Source: an uncultured Clostridia bacterium (GTDB lineage Bacteria > Bacillota > Clostridia > Christensenellales > Borkfalkiaceae). Taken from it: a DNA stretch of 64,000 nt. The notes beneath the pieces were generated by a model, which was given only the letters and a program-made list of their open reading frames with translations, did not search any database and was not told the origin of the DNA. Shown piece by piece: positions 54,629 through 64,000 of this stretch. Position 1 is the stretch's first letter. Each line of letters opens with the position of its first letter. Position numbers and translations under genes: made by a program. The stretch covers positions 50,550-114,549 of the forward strand of contig CANQHG010000002.1 in assembly GCA_947623655.1 (NCBI GenBank), written 5' to 3'.

Positions 54629-55300
54629 TCAGAAGAATACGCCGCGGGCAGCTTCTTTCGTCTCCTTGTCGGCGATAAAAGGAATACGCGTCGTGTACCC
54701 CGCTTTGGCGGCGACGATCATCTTTGTGGGCCATGCGAAGACGTCGCGGTTCCAGGTATTTACGGAATCGTTATACACTTCGCGGGCGGCCGTGATCTCC
54801 CTCTGGAGATAGGAATTCTGCTGCATGGCGTCGGCGAGTTCCCGATGCGCCTTGAGATCGGGATAGTTCTCGAACGCGATATTGACCGAACGGCCGATGC
54901 GCTCGATCTGCGAGGCGTATTCATTTCTCGCCGCGTCACCCTCCGCGCCGTTGCCGCTGCGGTACTGCGCGATCTGCGTGAACGTATCCTTATCGAGGTC
55001 GACGGCCTTGTCGAGAAGTTTTGCGCAGTTCGTGAGGATCTGCACGCGCTGTTCGAGGTAGTTGTCGATCTGCGAAGCGTCGTGCTGGATCTTCTGTTGC
55101 AACTGCTGGAAGTGGTTTTTTGCCTTCACTTTCATGATCGTCCAGATGATACCGCCGATGATGGGCGGGAGAAACCACCACATGATGTCGAAAAACTTCG
55201 AGCCGCCGCCCACTTTGACTTCGAGCTGTTTTGCGATGACGTTGACATCGCGCCCCTCTTCCATCGTGGGGCCGCTGAGTTCGTCGAGTTCATTTGCCAT
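54629..55300 (-). CDS. lemA: LemA family protein
   Basis: FQQLQQKIQHDASQIDNYLEQRVQILTNCAKLLDKAVDLDK...YNDSVNTWNRDVFAWPTKM; start at MANELDEL (55300). Confidence 0.9.
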   Translation of the reverse strand: MANELDELSGPTMEEGRDVNVIAKQLEVKVGGGSKFFDIMWWFLPPIIGGIIWTIMKVKAKNHFQQLQQKIQHDASQIDNYLEQRVQILTNCAKLLDKAVDLDKDTFTQIAQYRSGNGAEGDAARNEYASQIERIGRSVNIAFENYPDLKAHRELADAMQQNSYLQREITAAREVYNDSVNTWNRDVFAWPTKMIVAAKAGYTTRIPFIADKETKEAARGVFF

Positions 55301-55322
55301 TAATATGTACCTCCGTTTTGTT

Positions 55323-57158
55323 TTACTGTTTGATACCGTTGAACGCGTCGTCGAACGGGGTGTTTTCATCCTCCGTCGCACAGCACAAAATCCCGTGCCC
55401 GTAGCCGCGGGCCGTGACGCCGCACGAGTTCAACGCCTCTTTCAAGGGACCTTCCTGCACTTTTTCGTCGAACGACCTGCCCGAAAGGCCGAGCTCTTTG
55501 AGCGCTGCCGTTCCGCTGTTGACGACGGGTATGTATTTCACCCAATGCACGGGCACATCGTGCATATGGCCGTCGCCGCCGAGCGTAGGAACAAAATCGA
55601 GCCGATCTTCGGTGCGGTAGGAGTACGCCGTGACGCGGATCCTGTCGCTCTCCCCCTCTTTTTTGAGAAATTCCGTCTTTAAAATGGTCTGCGTGTCCGT
55701 TTCGGGGTGGCAGAATGCCCTCTGTCCCGCCAAGTTCGCAAGGTATTCGCTCTCATAGGGCGTGTAGTTGCGGTAGTAGGACTCGGGATAGAGATATTCG
55801 TGCGGCTTGTGCTGCTGGTAGAGCGGAATGGAGAGGAGCGGCGCGAGATCGAAAAACAGCGATTTAAAGTATCGGCAGTTGAAATCGGTAAAAGTCTTTT
55901 TCGCAAGGTCGGCGCTGTAGGAAAAGTACCGCCGATAGTCGGTATCCATGTCCCAACCAGCCGAATGTTCGGACGAAACAAAGTTGAGGCATCCGCTCTT
56001 CCGCATGGAAAAATCGTCGCCGTATCCCGCCGTATCCGTCATGAGCGCAAGAATATTTTTCTGCGCGAGAGGCGTAAAGAGAAGGCGGAACTGCACTTCG
56101 TTGTCCCTATCGAGCGCGCCGAACAGAACGTCGAATTCCGCGTTCCCCATTTCGGTGAAATTGGTCGTGGGATCGTCGTCTTTCATCGCCTTTTCCTGCA
56201 ATTTTCTGATCGTTTTCGCCCCCGATCTTACCGCTTTTTCGCGTTTCCCCTCGCTCAGCCGCTCCGCATGGCCCGCCCTGCGCGAAAAATGCAAATCGGG
56301 CGCGGCTTCGTTGCCGTAGATGAGACGGGTCTGTTCACTGTAATAAGGTTTAGGGCGGACGATCGTTGCGACGAGCGTCTGCGAATGGTGCTGCACATGA
56401 ACGTTCCCCTCAGAGTCGGTATAGGTCGTCGTCCAGGTGATGAGGAGACTTCCCGAATAGGTGCAACTCCCCATGGTATGGACAAGTTCCCTATCCACGA
56501 CGAAAGGATTTCCCAAAATTTCGCCCGTGAGAATGCCGATCGTGGAACGCTCGGGATCGTCGGGTTCGCCGAAGCCGTATTTTGTGCACAGATGATCATA
56601 TCTGCGCATATTGAAGTTATCGTCGATCCGAATGAGCGGAACAGTCTGTTCAATGAGCTGTTTTGTGGCCGTGTCGTCGAACAAGGCGTTGAGCGGAGCC
56701 ATCTGCTCCCAGGCTTTTCGGAGAAGTTTATCCGCCTCTGCCTGCCGTTTGGCCCTCTCCTCGGCCGTACGTTTCAAAACGGGGTTGATCTTCCCCATGA
56801 TGACGCCGATGGCCGTTGCAATGAGCGCGGCCCCGCCGACCAAAAAGAGAGAGCCCATGAGATAGCCCTCATTCAGAAGAAAGACGACGCCGAGAACGAG
56901 CAAAACCGCGCCGATGACGATAAGGGCGATGAGAAATCCCCTCACCCCCTTTCCTTTGGAGATCCTTGCGTCGAGCTCGCCGATTTTCCGTTTCTTCTCC
57001 TCGTAAGAAGAAGCCGTTTTGCGGTTCTCTTCCAAGGGGACGCCCGATTTTTCGGCGAGCGCATCGAAATACGCCGACGCATTTTGTTCGAACTCCTGTT
57101 TATAATACCACTTATACGCCTCGAGAGGCTCGAGCAGTCTGTCGTCTGATGCTTCCAC
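55323..57158 (-). CDS. Membrane protein of unknown function adjacent to lemA
   Basis: About 611 aa from a GTG at 57158; two TM helices (GFLIALIVIGAVLLVLGVVFLL, GSLFLVGGAALIATAIGVIMG); the 57428 ATG of the ORF track lies inside tuf and is unlikely. Confidence 0.75.
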   Translation of the reverse strand: MEASDDRLLEPLEAYKWYYKQEFEQNASAYFDALAEKSGVPLEENRKTASSYEEKKRKIGELDARISKGKGVRGFLIALIVIGAVLLVLGVVFLLNEGYLMGSLFLVGGAALIATAIGVIMGKINPVLKRTAEERAKRQAEADKLLRKAWEQMAPLNALFDDTATKQLIEQTVPLIRIDDNFNMRRYDHLCTKYGFGEPDDPERSTIGILTGEILGNPFVVDRELVHTMGSCTYSGSLLITWTTTYTDSEGNVHVQHHSQTLVATIVRPKPYYSEQTRLIYGNEAAPDLHFSRRAGHAERLSEGKREKAVRSGAKTIRKLQEKAMKDDDPTTNFTEMGNAEFDVLFGALDRDNEVQFRLLFTPLAQKNILALMTDTAGYGDDFSMRKSGCLNFVSSEHSAGWDMDTDYRRYFSYSADLAKKTFTDFNCRYFKSLFFDLAPLLSIPLYQQHKPHEYLYPESYYRNYTPYESEYLANLAGQRAFCHPETDTQTILKTEFLKKEGESDRIRVTAYSYRTEDRLDFVPTLGGDGHMHDVPVHWVKYIPVVNSGTAALKELGLSGRSFDEKVQEGPLKEALNSCGVTARGYGHGILCCATEDENTPFDDAFNGIKQ

Positions 57159-57297
57159 GAATATATTGTATATCCTGCCGAGGAGAAATGTCAAGAGCTG
57201 CTTCGACTTTTTTTGACATTTTTCACCGTCCTGTCTCCCTCCCCTCTCTCCTGAATGGGCTTTCCAAAAAGAGAACAAGATGTATTCAGTATATGAC

Positions 57298-57328
57298 AAA
57301 AAGGCGCGATGAAGACCGCGCCTTTTTT
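57298..57328. terminator. tuf terminator
   Basis: AAAAAGGCGCG-atgaagac-CGCGCCTTTTTT. Confidence 0.85.
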
Positions 57329-57342
57329 CGGCTTGATTTGAG

Positions 57343-58563
57343 TTACTTGAGGATCTTGGAGACCGCGCCGGAACCGACCGTTCTGCCGCCCTCACGGATA
57401 GCGAAACGGAGGCCTTCCTCGATCGCAACGGGCTTGATGAGCTCGACCGTCATGGTAACGTGGTCGCCGGGCATGACCATTTCAACGCCCTCGGGAAGCT
57501 CGATGGAACCCGTGACGTCCGTCGTTCTGATGAAGAACTGGGGACGATAGTGATTGAAGAATGCCGTGTGACGGCCGCCCTCTTCCTTGGTAAGGACGTA
57601 GACCTGAGCCTCAAACTTCATAGCGGTGGGAACGGTGCCGGGCTTTGCGATGACCTGTCCTTTCTCGATCCCCGTACGCTCGATACCGCGGAGAAGCGCA
57701 CCGACATTATCGCCCGCCATAGCTTCGTCGAGCTGCTTGTGGAACATCTCGAGACCAGTAATGACGGTGGACTTGGGTTTCTCGATGAGACCGACGATCT
57801 CAGCGGGATCGCCGACTTTCGCAACGCCTCTTTCAACACGGCCTGTAGCAACGGTGCCGCGGCCGGAGATCGTGAACACGTCTTCGACGGGAAGAAGGAA
57901 AGGCTTCTGATCGTCTCTCTGAGGGGTGGGAATGTAGCTGTCTACAGCGTCCATGAGCTCGAGAACGCACTGGCACTCGGGAGCTGCAAGGATCTCCGCG
58001 TCGGAAGCGCCGCTCGTCGCCTTTTCGAGGGCTTTGAGCGCGGAACCCTTGATGATCGGGATGTCGTCGCCGGGGAAGTCGTAGCTCGAAAGAAGCTCGC
58101 GGATCTCCATTTCAACGAGGTCGAGAAGCTCGGGGTCGTCCATCTGGTCTACCTTGTTGAGGAAGACGATGATATAGGGAACGCCGACCTGACGGGCGAG
58201 CAGGATGTGCTCACGGGTCTGAGGCATGGGGCCGTCGGTCGCAGCGACAACGAGGATCGCGCCGTCCATCTGGGCAGCGCCCGTGATCATGTTCTTAACG
58301 TAGTCTGCGTGGCCGGGGCAGTCGACGTGCGCATAGTGGCGCTTGTCGGTCTCGTACTCGACGTGTGCGGTGTTGATCGTGATACCGCGCGCTTTCTCTT
58401 CGGGTGCCTTATCGATCTCGTCGTAACGCATCTTCTGAGCCTGACCTTTGCATGCCATTACCATGGTGATAGCTGCGGTCAAAGTGGTCTTGCCGTGGTC
58501 AACATGTCCGATGGTCCCGATGTTGACGTGGGGCTTGCTCCTGTCAAACTTTGCTTTTGCCAT
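57343..58563 (-). CDS. tuf: Elongation factor Tu
   Basis: [33 protein letters not shown]...[41 protein letters not shown]. Confidence 0.99.
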   Translation of the reverse strand: MAKAKFDRSKPHVNIGTIGHVDHGKTTLTAAITMVMACKGQAQKMRYDEIDKAPEEKARGITINTAHVEYETDKRHYAHVDCPGHADYVKNMITGAAQMDGAILVVAATDGPMPQTREHILLARQVGVPYIIVFLNKVDQMDDPELLDLVEMEIRELLSSYDFPGDDIPIIKGSALKALEKATSGASDAEILAAPECQCVLELMDAVDSYIPTPQRDDQKPFLLPVEDVFTISGRGTVATGRVERGVAKVGDPAEIVGLIEKPKSTVITGLEMFHKQLDEAMAGDNVGALLRGIERTGIEKGQVIAKPGTVPTAMKFEAQVYVLTKEEGGRHTAFFNHYRPQFFIRTTDVTGSIELPEGVEMVMPGDHVTMTVELIKPVAIEEGLRFAIREGGRTVGSGAVSKILK

Positions 58564-58676
58564 TTTGATGTCTCCTTAAAATTTTTTTATTTTTTGATAA
58601 CTTTTTCCCCTTATGACGGGGGAAGCGCAGCTATCTATCAAACAATGATATTAAGCTGAATCGCTTATCGCCTATT

Positions 58677-58705
58677 ATTATAAACCATGCGCAAGAATTT
58701 TGCAA
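58677..58705 (-). promoter_or_regulatory. tuf promoter
   Basis: TTGCAA - 17 nt - TATAAT on the minus strand, between fusA and tuf. Confidence 0.7.
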
Positions 58706-58769
58706 TCGTTTACGGAAAAATTTTACAAAAATTTATGCGCAAACTCTGTATGAAAGCCTTTTTTTGCCA

Positions 58770-60857
58770 TTAAGACGCGGGTTTGGAGGCTCTGTCGTGA
58801 ATGATCTTCTCGGAAATCGAGCGAGGCACTTCGTAGTAGTGGTCGAACTGCATCGTGAACTGCCCTCTGCCCTGCGTGCGCGAACGGAGTTCCGTTGCAT
58901 AGCCGAACATCTCGGAGAGCGGGATCTCCGCGTCGATGATCTTGGCGCCGTTGCGATCGTCCGTGTTGCAGATGTTGCCGCGGCGGCTCGAGACGTTGCC
59001 CATGAGGTCGCCGAAGTATTCCTCGGGGGTGATGATCTGCACTTTCATGATGGGCTCAAGGAGAACGGCCTTCGCCTTTTCCATACCATTTTTGAACGCC
59101 ATGGAACCTGCGATCTTGAATGCCATTTCGGACGAGTCGACCTCGTGGAAGCTTCCGTCGTACACTTCGACCTTGAAGTCGACGACTTCATAGCCTGCAA
59201 GGAAACCGTTCTTTGCGGCCTCCTGGATACCCTTATCGATGGCGGGAATGAATTCCTTGGGAATAGAACCGCCGACGGTGAGATCCTCGAACGAGTATCC
59301 CGACCCCGGCTCCCCGGGGATGAGACGAATCTTGCAGTGACCGTATTGGCCCTTGCCGCCCGACTGCCTCTTATACATACCCTCGGCTTCGACCTGCTGG
59401 CGGAACGTCTCGCGGTAAGCGACCTGGGGCGCACCGACGTTGGCCTCGACATGGAACTCTCTGAGAAGCCTGTCCACGATGATATCGAGGTGAAGCTCGC
59501 CCATGCCGGCGATGATGGTCTGTCCCGTCTCCTTATCGGTATATGTCTTGAAAGTGGGGTCTTCCTCGGCGAGCTTGATGAGCGCGAGCGTCATCTTCTC
59601 CTGTCCTGCCTTGGTCTTGGGCTCAAGGGAGAGCTGAATGACGGGCTCGGGGAATTCCATCTTTTCGAGAACGATGGGGTGCTTTTCGTCGCACAGCGTG
59701 TCGCCCGTCGTCGTGTTTTTGAGGCCGACAATGGCGCAGATGTCGCCTGAGTAGATCTCGGAGATATCCTTTCTCTCGTTCGCATGCATCTGGACGAGAC
59801 GCCCTACCCTCTCTTTCTTCTCCTTTGTGGAGTTGTAGACATACGAACCCGCCTCGAGTACGCCCGAATAGCAGCGGAAGTATGCGAGGGAACCGACGAA
59901 GGGGTCGGTCGCGATCTTGAACGCAAGGCCGGCGAAAGGCTCGTCGTCGGAAGTTCTCCTCTCTTCCTCTTCGCCCGTTTCGGGGTTGGTACCCTTTACG
60001 TGGTCGACGTCAATGGGGCTCGGAAGGAAGTGGATCACTGCGTCGAGAAGGAACTGCACGCCCTTGTTCTTATAGGAAGAACCGCAGAGCATGGGCACGG
60101 CCTCGAGTTTGAGGCAACGCTCGCGCAGACCTTTGATGATCTCGTCGACGGAGAGGTCGCCCTCTTCAAGATACTTCTCCATGAGCTCGTCGTTGGCGGA
60201 AGCCGCCTCTTCGACCAGCTTGAAGCGATATTCTTTTGCGAGATCCATCATATCGGCGGGAATGGGCTCCTTGCGGAAGTCCTTGCCGAGATCGTCGTAA
60301 TAGATCTCCGCTTCCATGCGGATGAGGTCGATGATGCCGCGGAAACTCGCCTCTTTCCCGATGGGAAGTTCGACGGGCACGGGATTGGCCCCGAGCCGCT
60401 CGCGGATCATCTTTTCGACGCGGAAGAAGTCGGCGCCGTTGATATCCATCTTGTTGACATAGGCGATGCGGGGCACTTTATAGGTGTCGGCCTGGCGCCA
60501 GACCGTCTCGGACTGGGGCTCGACGCCGCCCTTTGCGCAGAACGTTGCGATCGTGCCGTCGAGAACGCGGAGAGACCGCTCGACTTCTACGGTGAAGTCG
60601 ACGTGGCCCGGGGTGTCGATGATGTTGAAACGGTGGCCTTTCCAAATGCAGGTCGTCGCGGCGGAAGTGATGGTAATGCCGCGCTCCTGCTCCTGAACCA
60701 TCCAGTCCATGGTCGCGGCGCCCTCGTGGACCTCGCCGATCTTATGCGTCTTGCCCGTGTAGAACAAAATACGCTCCGTCGTCGTGGTCTTTCCGGCGTC
60801 GATATGCGCCATGATACCGAAGTTCCTCGTGTGTAATAAGTCGTATTCTCTTGCCAT
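58770..60857 (-). CDS. fusA: Elongation factor G
   Basis: [57 protein letters not shown]. Confidence 0.99.
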   Translation of the reverse strand: MAREYDLLHTRNFGIMAHIDAGKTTTTERILFYTGKTHKIGEVHEGAATMDWMVQEQERGITITSAATTCIWKGHRFNIIDTPGHVDFTVEVERSLRVLDGTIATFCAKGGVEPQSETVWRQADTYKVPRIAYVNKMDINGADFFRVEKMIRERLGANPVPVELPIGKEASFRGIIDLIRMEAEIYYDDLGKDFRKEPIPADMMDLAKEYRFKLVEEAASANDELMEKYLEEGDLSVDEIIKGLRERCLKLEAVPMLCGSSYKNKGVQFLLDAVIHFLPSPIDVDHVKGTNPETGEEEERRTSDDEPFAGLAFKIATDPFVGSLAYFRCYSGVLEAGSYVYNSTKEKKERVGRLVQMHANERKDISEIYSGDICAIVGLKNTTTGDTLCDEKHPIVLEKMEFPEPVIQLSLEPKTKAGQEKMTLALIKLAEEDPTFKTYTDKETGQTIIAGMGELHLDIIVDRLLREFHVEANVGAPQVAYRETFRQQVEAEGMYKRQSGGKGQYGHCKIRLIPGEPGSGYSFEDLTVGGSIPKEFIPAIDKGIQEAAKNGFLAGYEVVDFKVEVYDGSFHEVDSSEMAFKIAGSMAFKNGMEKAKAVLLEPIMKVQIITPEEYFGDLMGNVSSRRGNICNTDDRNGAKIIDAEIPLSEMFGYATELRSRTQGRGQFTMQFDHYYEVPRSISEKIIHDRASKPAS

Positions 60858-60874
60858 ACCTTACCTTGTCCTTG

Positions 60875-62036
<1,162 letters not shown>

Positions 62037-62148
62037 CTTTTACCTCCTTGTGTTATTTCGGAATATCCTCAAAATCTTTCGATTCGGAGTATCGTTCTTT
62101 CCCGTAATACGGCATGCAAAAAGAAGCGCCGAATTACAGACAATGGTT

Positions 62149-62177
62149 ATTTTACCAAAGTTGCAAATCTTTGTCAA
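62149..62177 (-). promoter_or_regulatory. Promoter of the str operon (rpsL)
   Basis: TTGACA - 17 nt - TAAAAT on the minus strand. Confidence 0.75.
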
Positions 62178-62241
62178 GGGAAAAAACGTCTCTTTTGCAA
62201 AAAAGACAAGTTTTTTCGGCCGCAGAATTGGGTTTAAAGTA

Positions 62242-62270
62242 TTGACAAATGTTGGAAAAAGAATTATGAT
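62242..62270 (+). promoter_or_regulatory. pgk promoter
   Basis: TTGACA - 17 nt - TATGAT; RBS aaaggaagg upstream of 62304. Confidence 0.85.
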
Positions 62271-62303
62271 GATAGGGAAATTTTAAAAAAGGAAGGTTAT
62301 CCT

Positions 62304-63626
62304 ATGAACAAATTGACCGTAAAAGACTTAACAGACCTCAAGGGCAAGCACGTTTTGGTTCGCTGCGACTTCAACGTCCCCATGAAAGACGGCAAGATCA
62401 CAGACGAAAACCGTATCGTGGGTGCGCTTCCCACCATCAAATATCTGCTTGACGCGGGCGCGAAAGTCACCCTTTGCTCGCACATGGGCAAGCCCCATTC
62501 CATCTTCTCCGACGAAGTAAAGCTCAACAAAAAAGAGAAGGCGAAGATCGAGGCGCTTCCCGCTGAAGAACAGGCGGCCGCGAAACAGGCCATCATCGAA
62601 AAGGCCCTCAAGGACGAGCCCAAGAAGCTCACCCTCGCCCCCGTTGCCGCCCGTCTCAACGAGTTGCTCGGCGGAAAAGTGACGTTTGCCAAAGACGTAG
62701 TGGGTCCCGACGCGCAGGCCAAAGTGGCCGCATGCAAGGAAGGCGAGGCCGTGCTTCTCGAAAATCTCCGCTTCCATTGGGAAGAGGAAAAGAAAGACCT
62801 TGAATTCTGCAAAAAGCTCGCCGCTTATGCAGATATCTACGTCAACGACGCGTTCGGCACGGCGCATCGCTCGCACGCCTCCACGGCCGCGATCGTCGAA
62901 TACGGATTGGTCAAGACCGCCGTCTGCGGCTTCCTCATCGAGAAAGAGCTCACCGTTATGGCCGACTCCCTCGAACATCCCGTCCGTCCCTTCGTCGCGA
63001 TCCTCGGCGGCGCGAAAGTTGCCGACAAGCTGGGCGTCATCTCCAATCTCCTCGAGAAGTGCGACACGCTCATCATCGGCGGCGGCATGGCGTACACATT
63101 CCTGAAAGCGCAGGGCTATGAAGTCGGCACATCCCTCGTCGACGATGAAAAACTCGAATATTGCAGAGAAATGATCGCAAAAGCAAAGGCGGAAGGCAAA
63201 GAGCTTCTGCTTCCCGTCGATACCGTCGTCACGGCCGCTTTCCCCGATCCCATCGACGCGCCCGTTACGGTGAAGACCGTCTCTTCCCACGAGATCCCCG
63301 CGGACATGATGGGCCTCGACATCGGCGAAAAGACGAGAGAGCTCTACGCCGAAAAAGTAAAGAGCGCGAAAACGGTCATTTGGAACGGCCCCATGGGCGT
63401 GTTCGAAAATCCCATCCTTGCGGCGGGCACCAACGCCGTTGCGCAGGCGCTCGCAGACGCAAAGGGCGCGACGACCATCGTCGGCGGCGGCGATTCGGCG
63501 GCAGCCTGCACCCAGCTCGGCTATGCAGACAAGATCACGCACATCTCGACGGGCGGCGGCGCATCGCTGGAACTCTTCGAGGGCAAGGTCCTTCCCGGCA
63601 TCGCTTGTTTAAACGATAAGAATTGA
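62304..63626 (+). CDS. pgk: Phosphoglycerate kinase
   Basis: [50 protein letters not shown]...[34 protein letters not shown]. Confidence 0.99.
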   Translation: MNKLTVKDLTDLKGKHVLVRCDFNVPMKDGKITDENRIVGALPTIKYLLDAGAKVTLCSHMGKPHSIFSDEVKLNKKEKAKIEALPAEEQAAAKQAIIEKALKDEPKKLTLAPVAARLNELLGGKVTFAKDVVGPDAQAKVAACKEGEAVLLENLRFHWEEEKKDLEFCKKLAAYADIYVNDAFGTAHRSHASTAAIVEYGLVKTAVCGFLIEKELTVMADSLEHPVRPFVAILGGAKVADKLGVISNLLEKCDTLIIGGGMAYTFLKAQGYEVGTSLVDDEKLEYCREMIAKAKAEGKELLLPVDTVVTAAFPDPIDAPVTVKTVSSHEIPADMMGLDIGEKTRELYAEKVKSAKTVIWNGPMGVFENPILAAGTNAVAQALADAKGATTIVGGGDSAAACTQLGYADKITHISTGGGASLELFEGKVLPGIACLNDKN

Positions 63627-63655
63627 GCGCCGTGCGCTCATGCTGATCCCGCCCC

Positions 63656-63799
63656 GCGTCATTCTGAACGGCGGGAGTCGTACGAAATTCGATGACTCGC
63701 CCCGAAGAATCTCGGCGGGCGATTACGGACAATTATGCGGCGAGATGCCTCGGATATTTTTTCGTAGACTGCGTTCTTGCTCCGCGCCCAGCATGACGC
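63656..63799. repeat. MITE-like/imperfect palindromic element (family B copy 2)
   Basis: Terminal GCGTCATTCTG.../...CAGCATGACGC, internal agtcgtacgaa and (g)aatctcg motifs shared with 54390-54529. Confidence 0.65.
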
Positions 63800-63885
63800 C
63801 GCGTGCCCCCTTTCCGTCACTACGTGACACCCACCCCTCAAGGGGTGGGCAAGGGTCCGTCCTTTCTCGGCTCCCCCTCGAGGGA

Positions 63886-63938
63886 CGCAAAACGCAATTC
63901 TGCGCATCAGCACAGTGCGCTGCGCGCTGCGTTTTGCG
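63886..63938. repeat. Perfect 11-bp inverted repeat in an intergenic region
   Basis: CGCAAAACGCA (63886-63896) / TGCGTTTTGCG (63928-63938). Confidence 0.6.
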
Positions 63939-64000
63939 ATGAGTGAGCGCATTATCCCGCGCGAACGGTGACCGAGGACAATCGACCTGCCCGAGACAGC

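Noticed and set aside
57159-57428. N-terminal extension of the 55323 ORF to an ATG at 57428
   Set aside because: Would start inside tuf and cross the tuf terminator; translation there is low-complexity and non-homologous looking.
63640-63952. Small ORFs (100 and 97 aa) after pgk
   Set aside because: Fall within repeat family B and hairpin sequences; no RBS and translations are repeat-derived.

Overview
A 64 kb chromosomal segment of a moderately GC-rich, probably Bacillota/Clostridia-like genome (tentative; inferred from gene content and promoter style only). Most of it (1-33.6 kb and 39.7-52.7 kb, minus strand) encodes very large surface or secreted proteins: BspA-type LRR_5 proteins, InlB/Listeria-Bacteroides B-repeat lipoproteins, a beta-helix/Ig-like protein coupled to an ABC-2 transporter, and a BclA-like collagen protein. 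These surround a tightly coupled MoxR / DUF58 / VWA operon. Housekeeping genes: guaA, guaB, tuf, fusA, rpsG, rpsL, pgk; also a VUT-family queuosine-precursor transporter with an SDR, and LemA with a companion membrane protein. Main observations: (1) a poly-G(9) tract in the spacer of an otherwise near-consensus promoter (20-nt spacer), a candidate phase-variable promoter for a truncated surface-protein gene at the left edge; (2) G(8) tracts at homologous in-frame positions of two paralogous giant surface proteins, which also share promoter and leader architecture; (3) a compact preQ1-I riboswitch candidate whose pseudoknot overlaps the Shine-Dalgarno of the VUT transporter; (4) two ~140-bp MITE-like elements with terminal inverted repeats, and a second small intergenic repeat family; (5) an unusually long, structured rpsL-rpsG intercistronic region. 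No CRISPR array, rRNA, tRNA or transposase was recognised. All calls were made by eye from the sequence and supplied translations; no database search was run.
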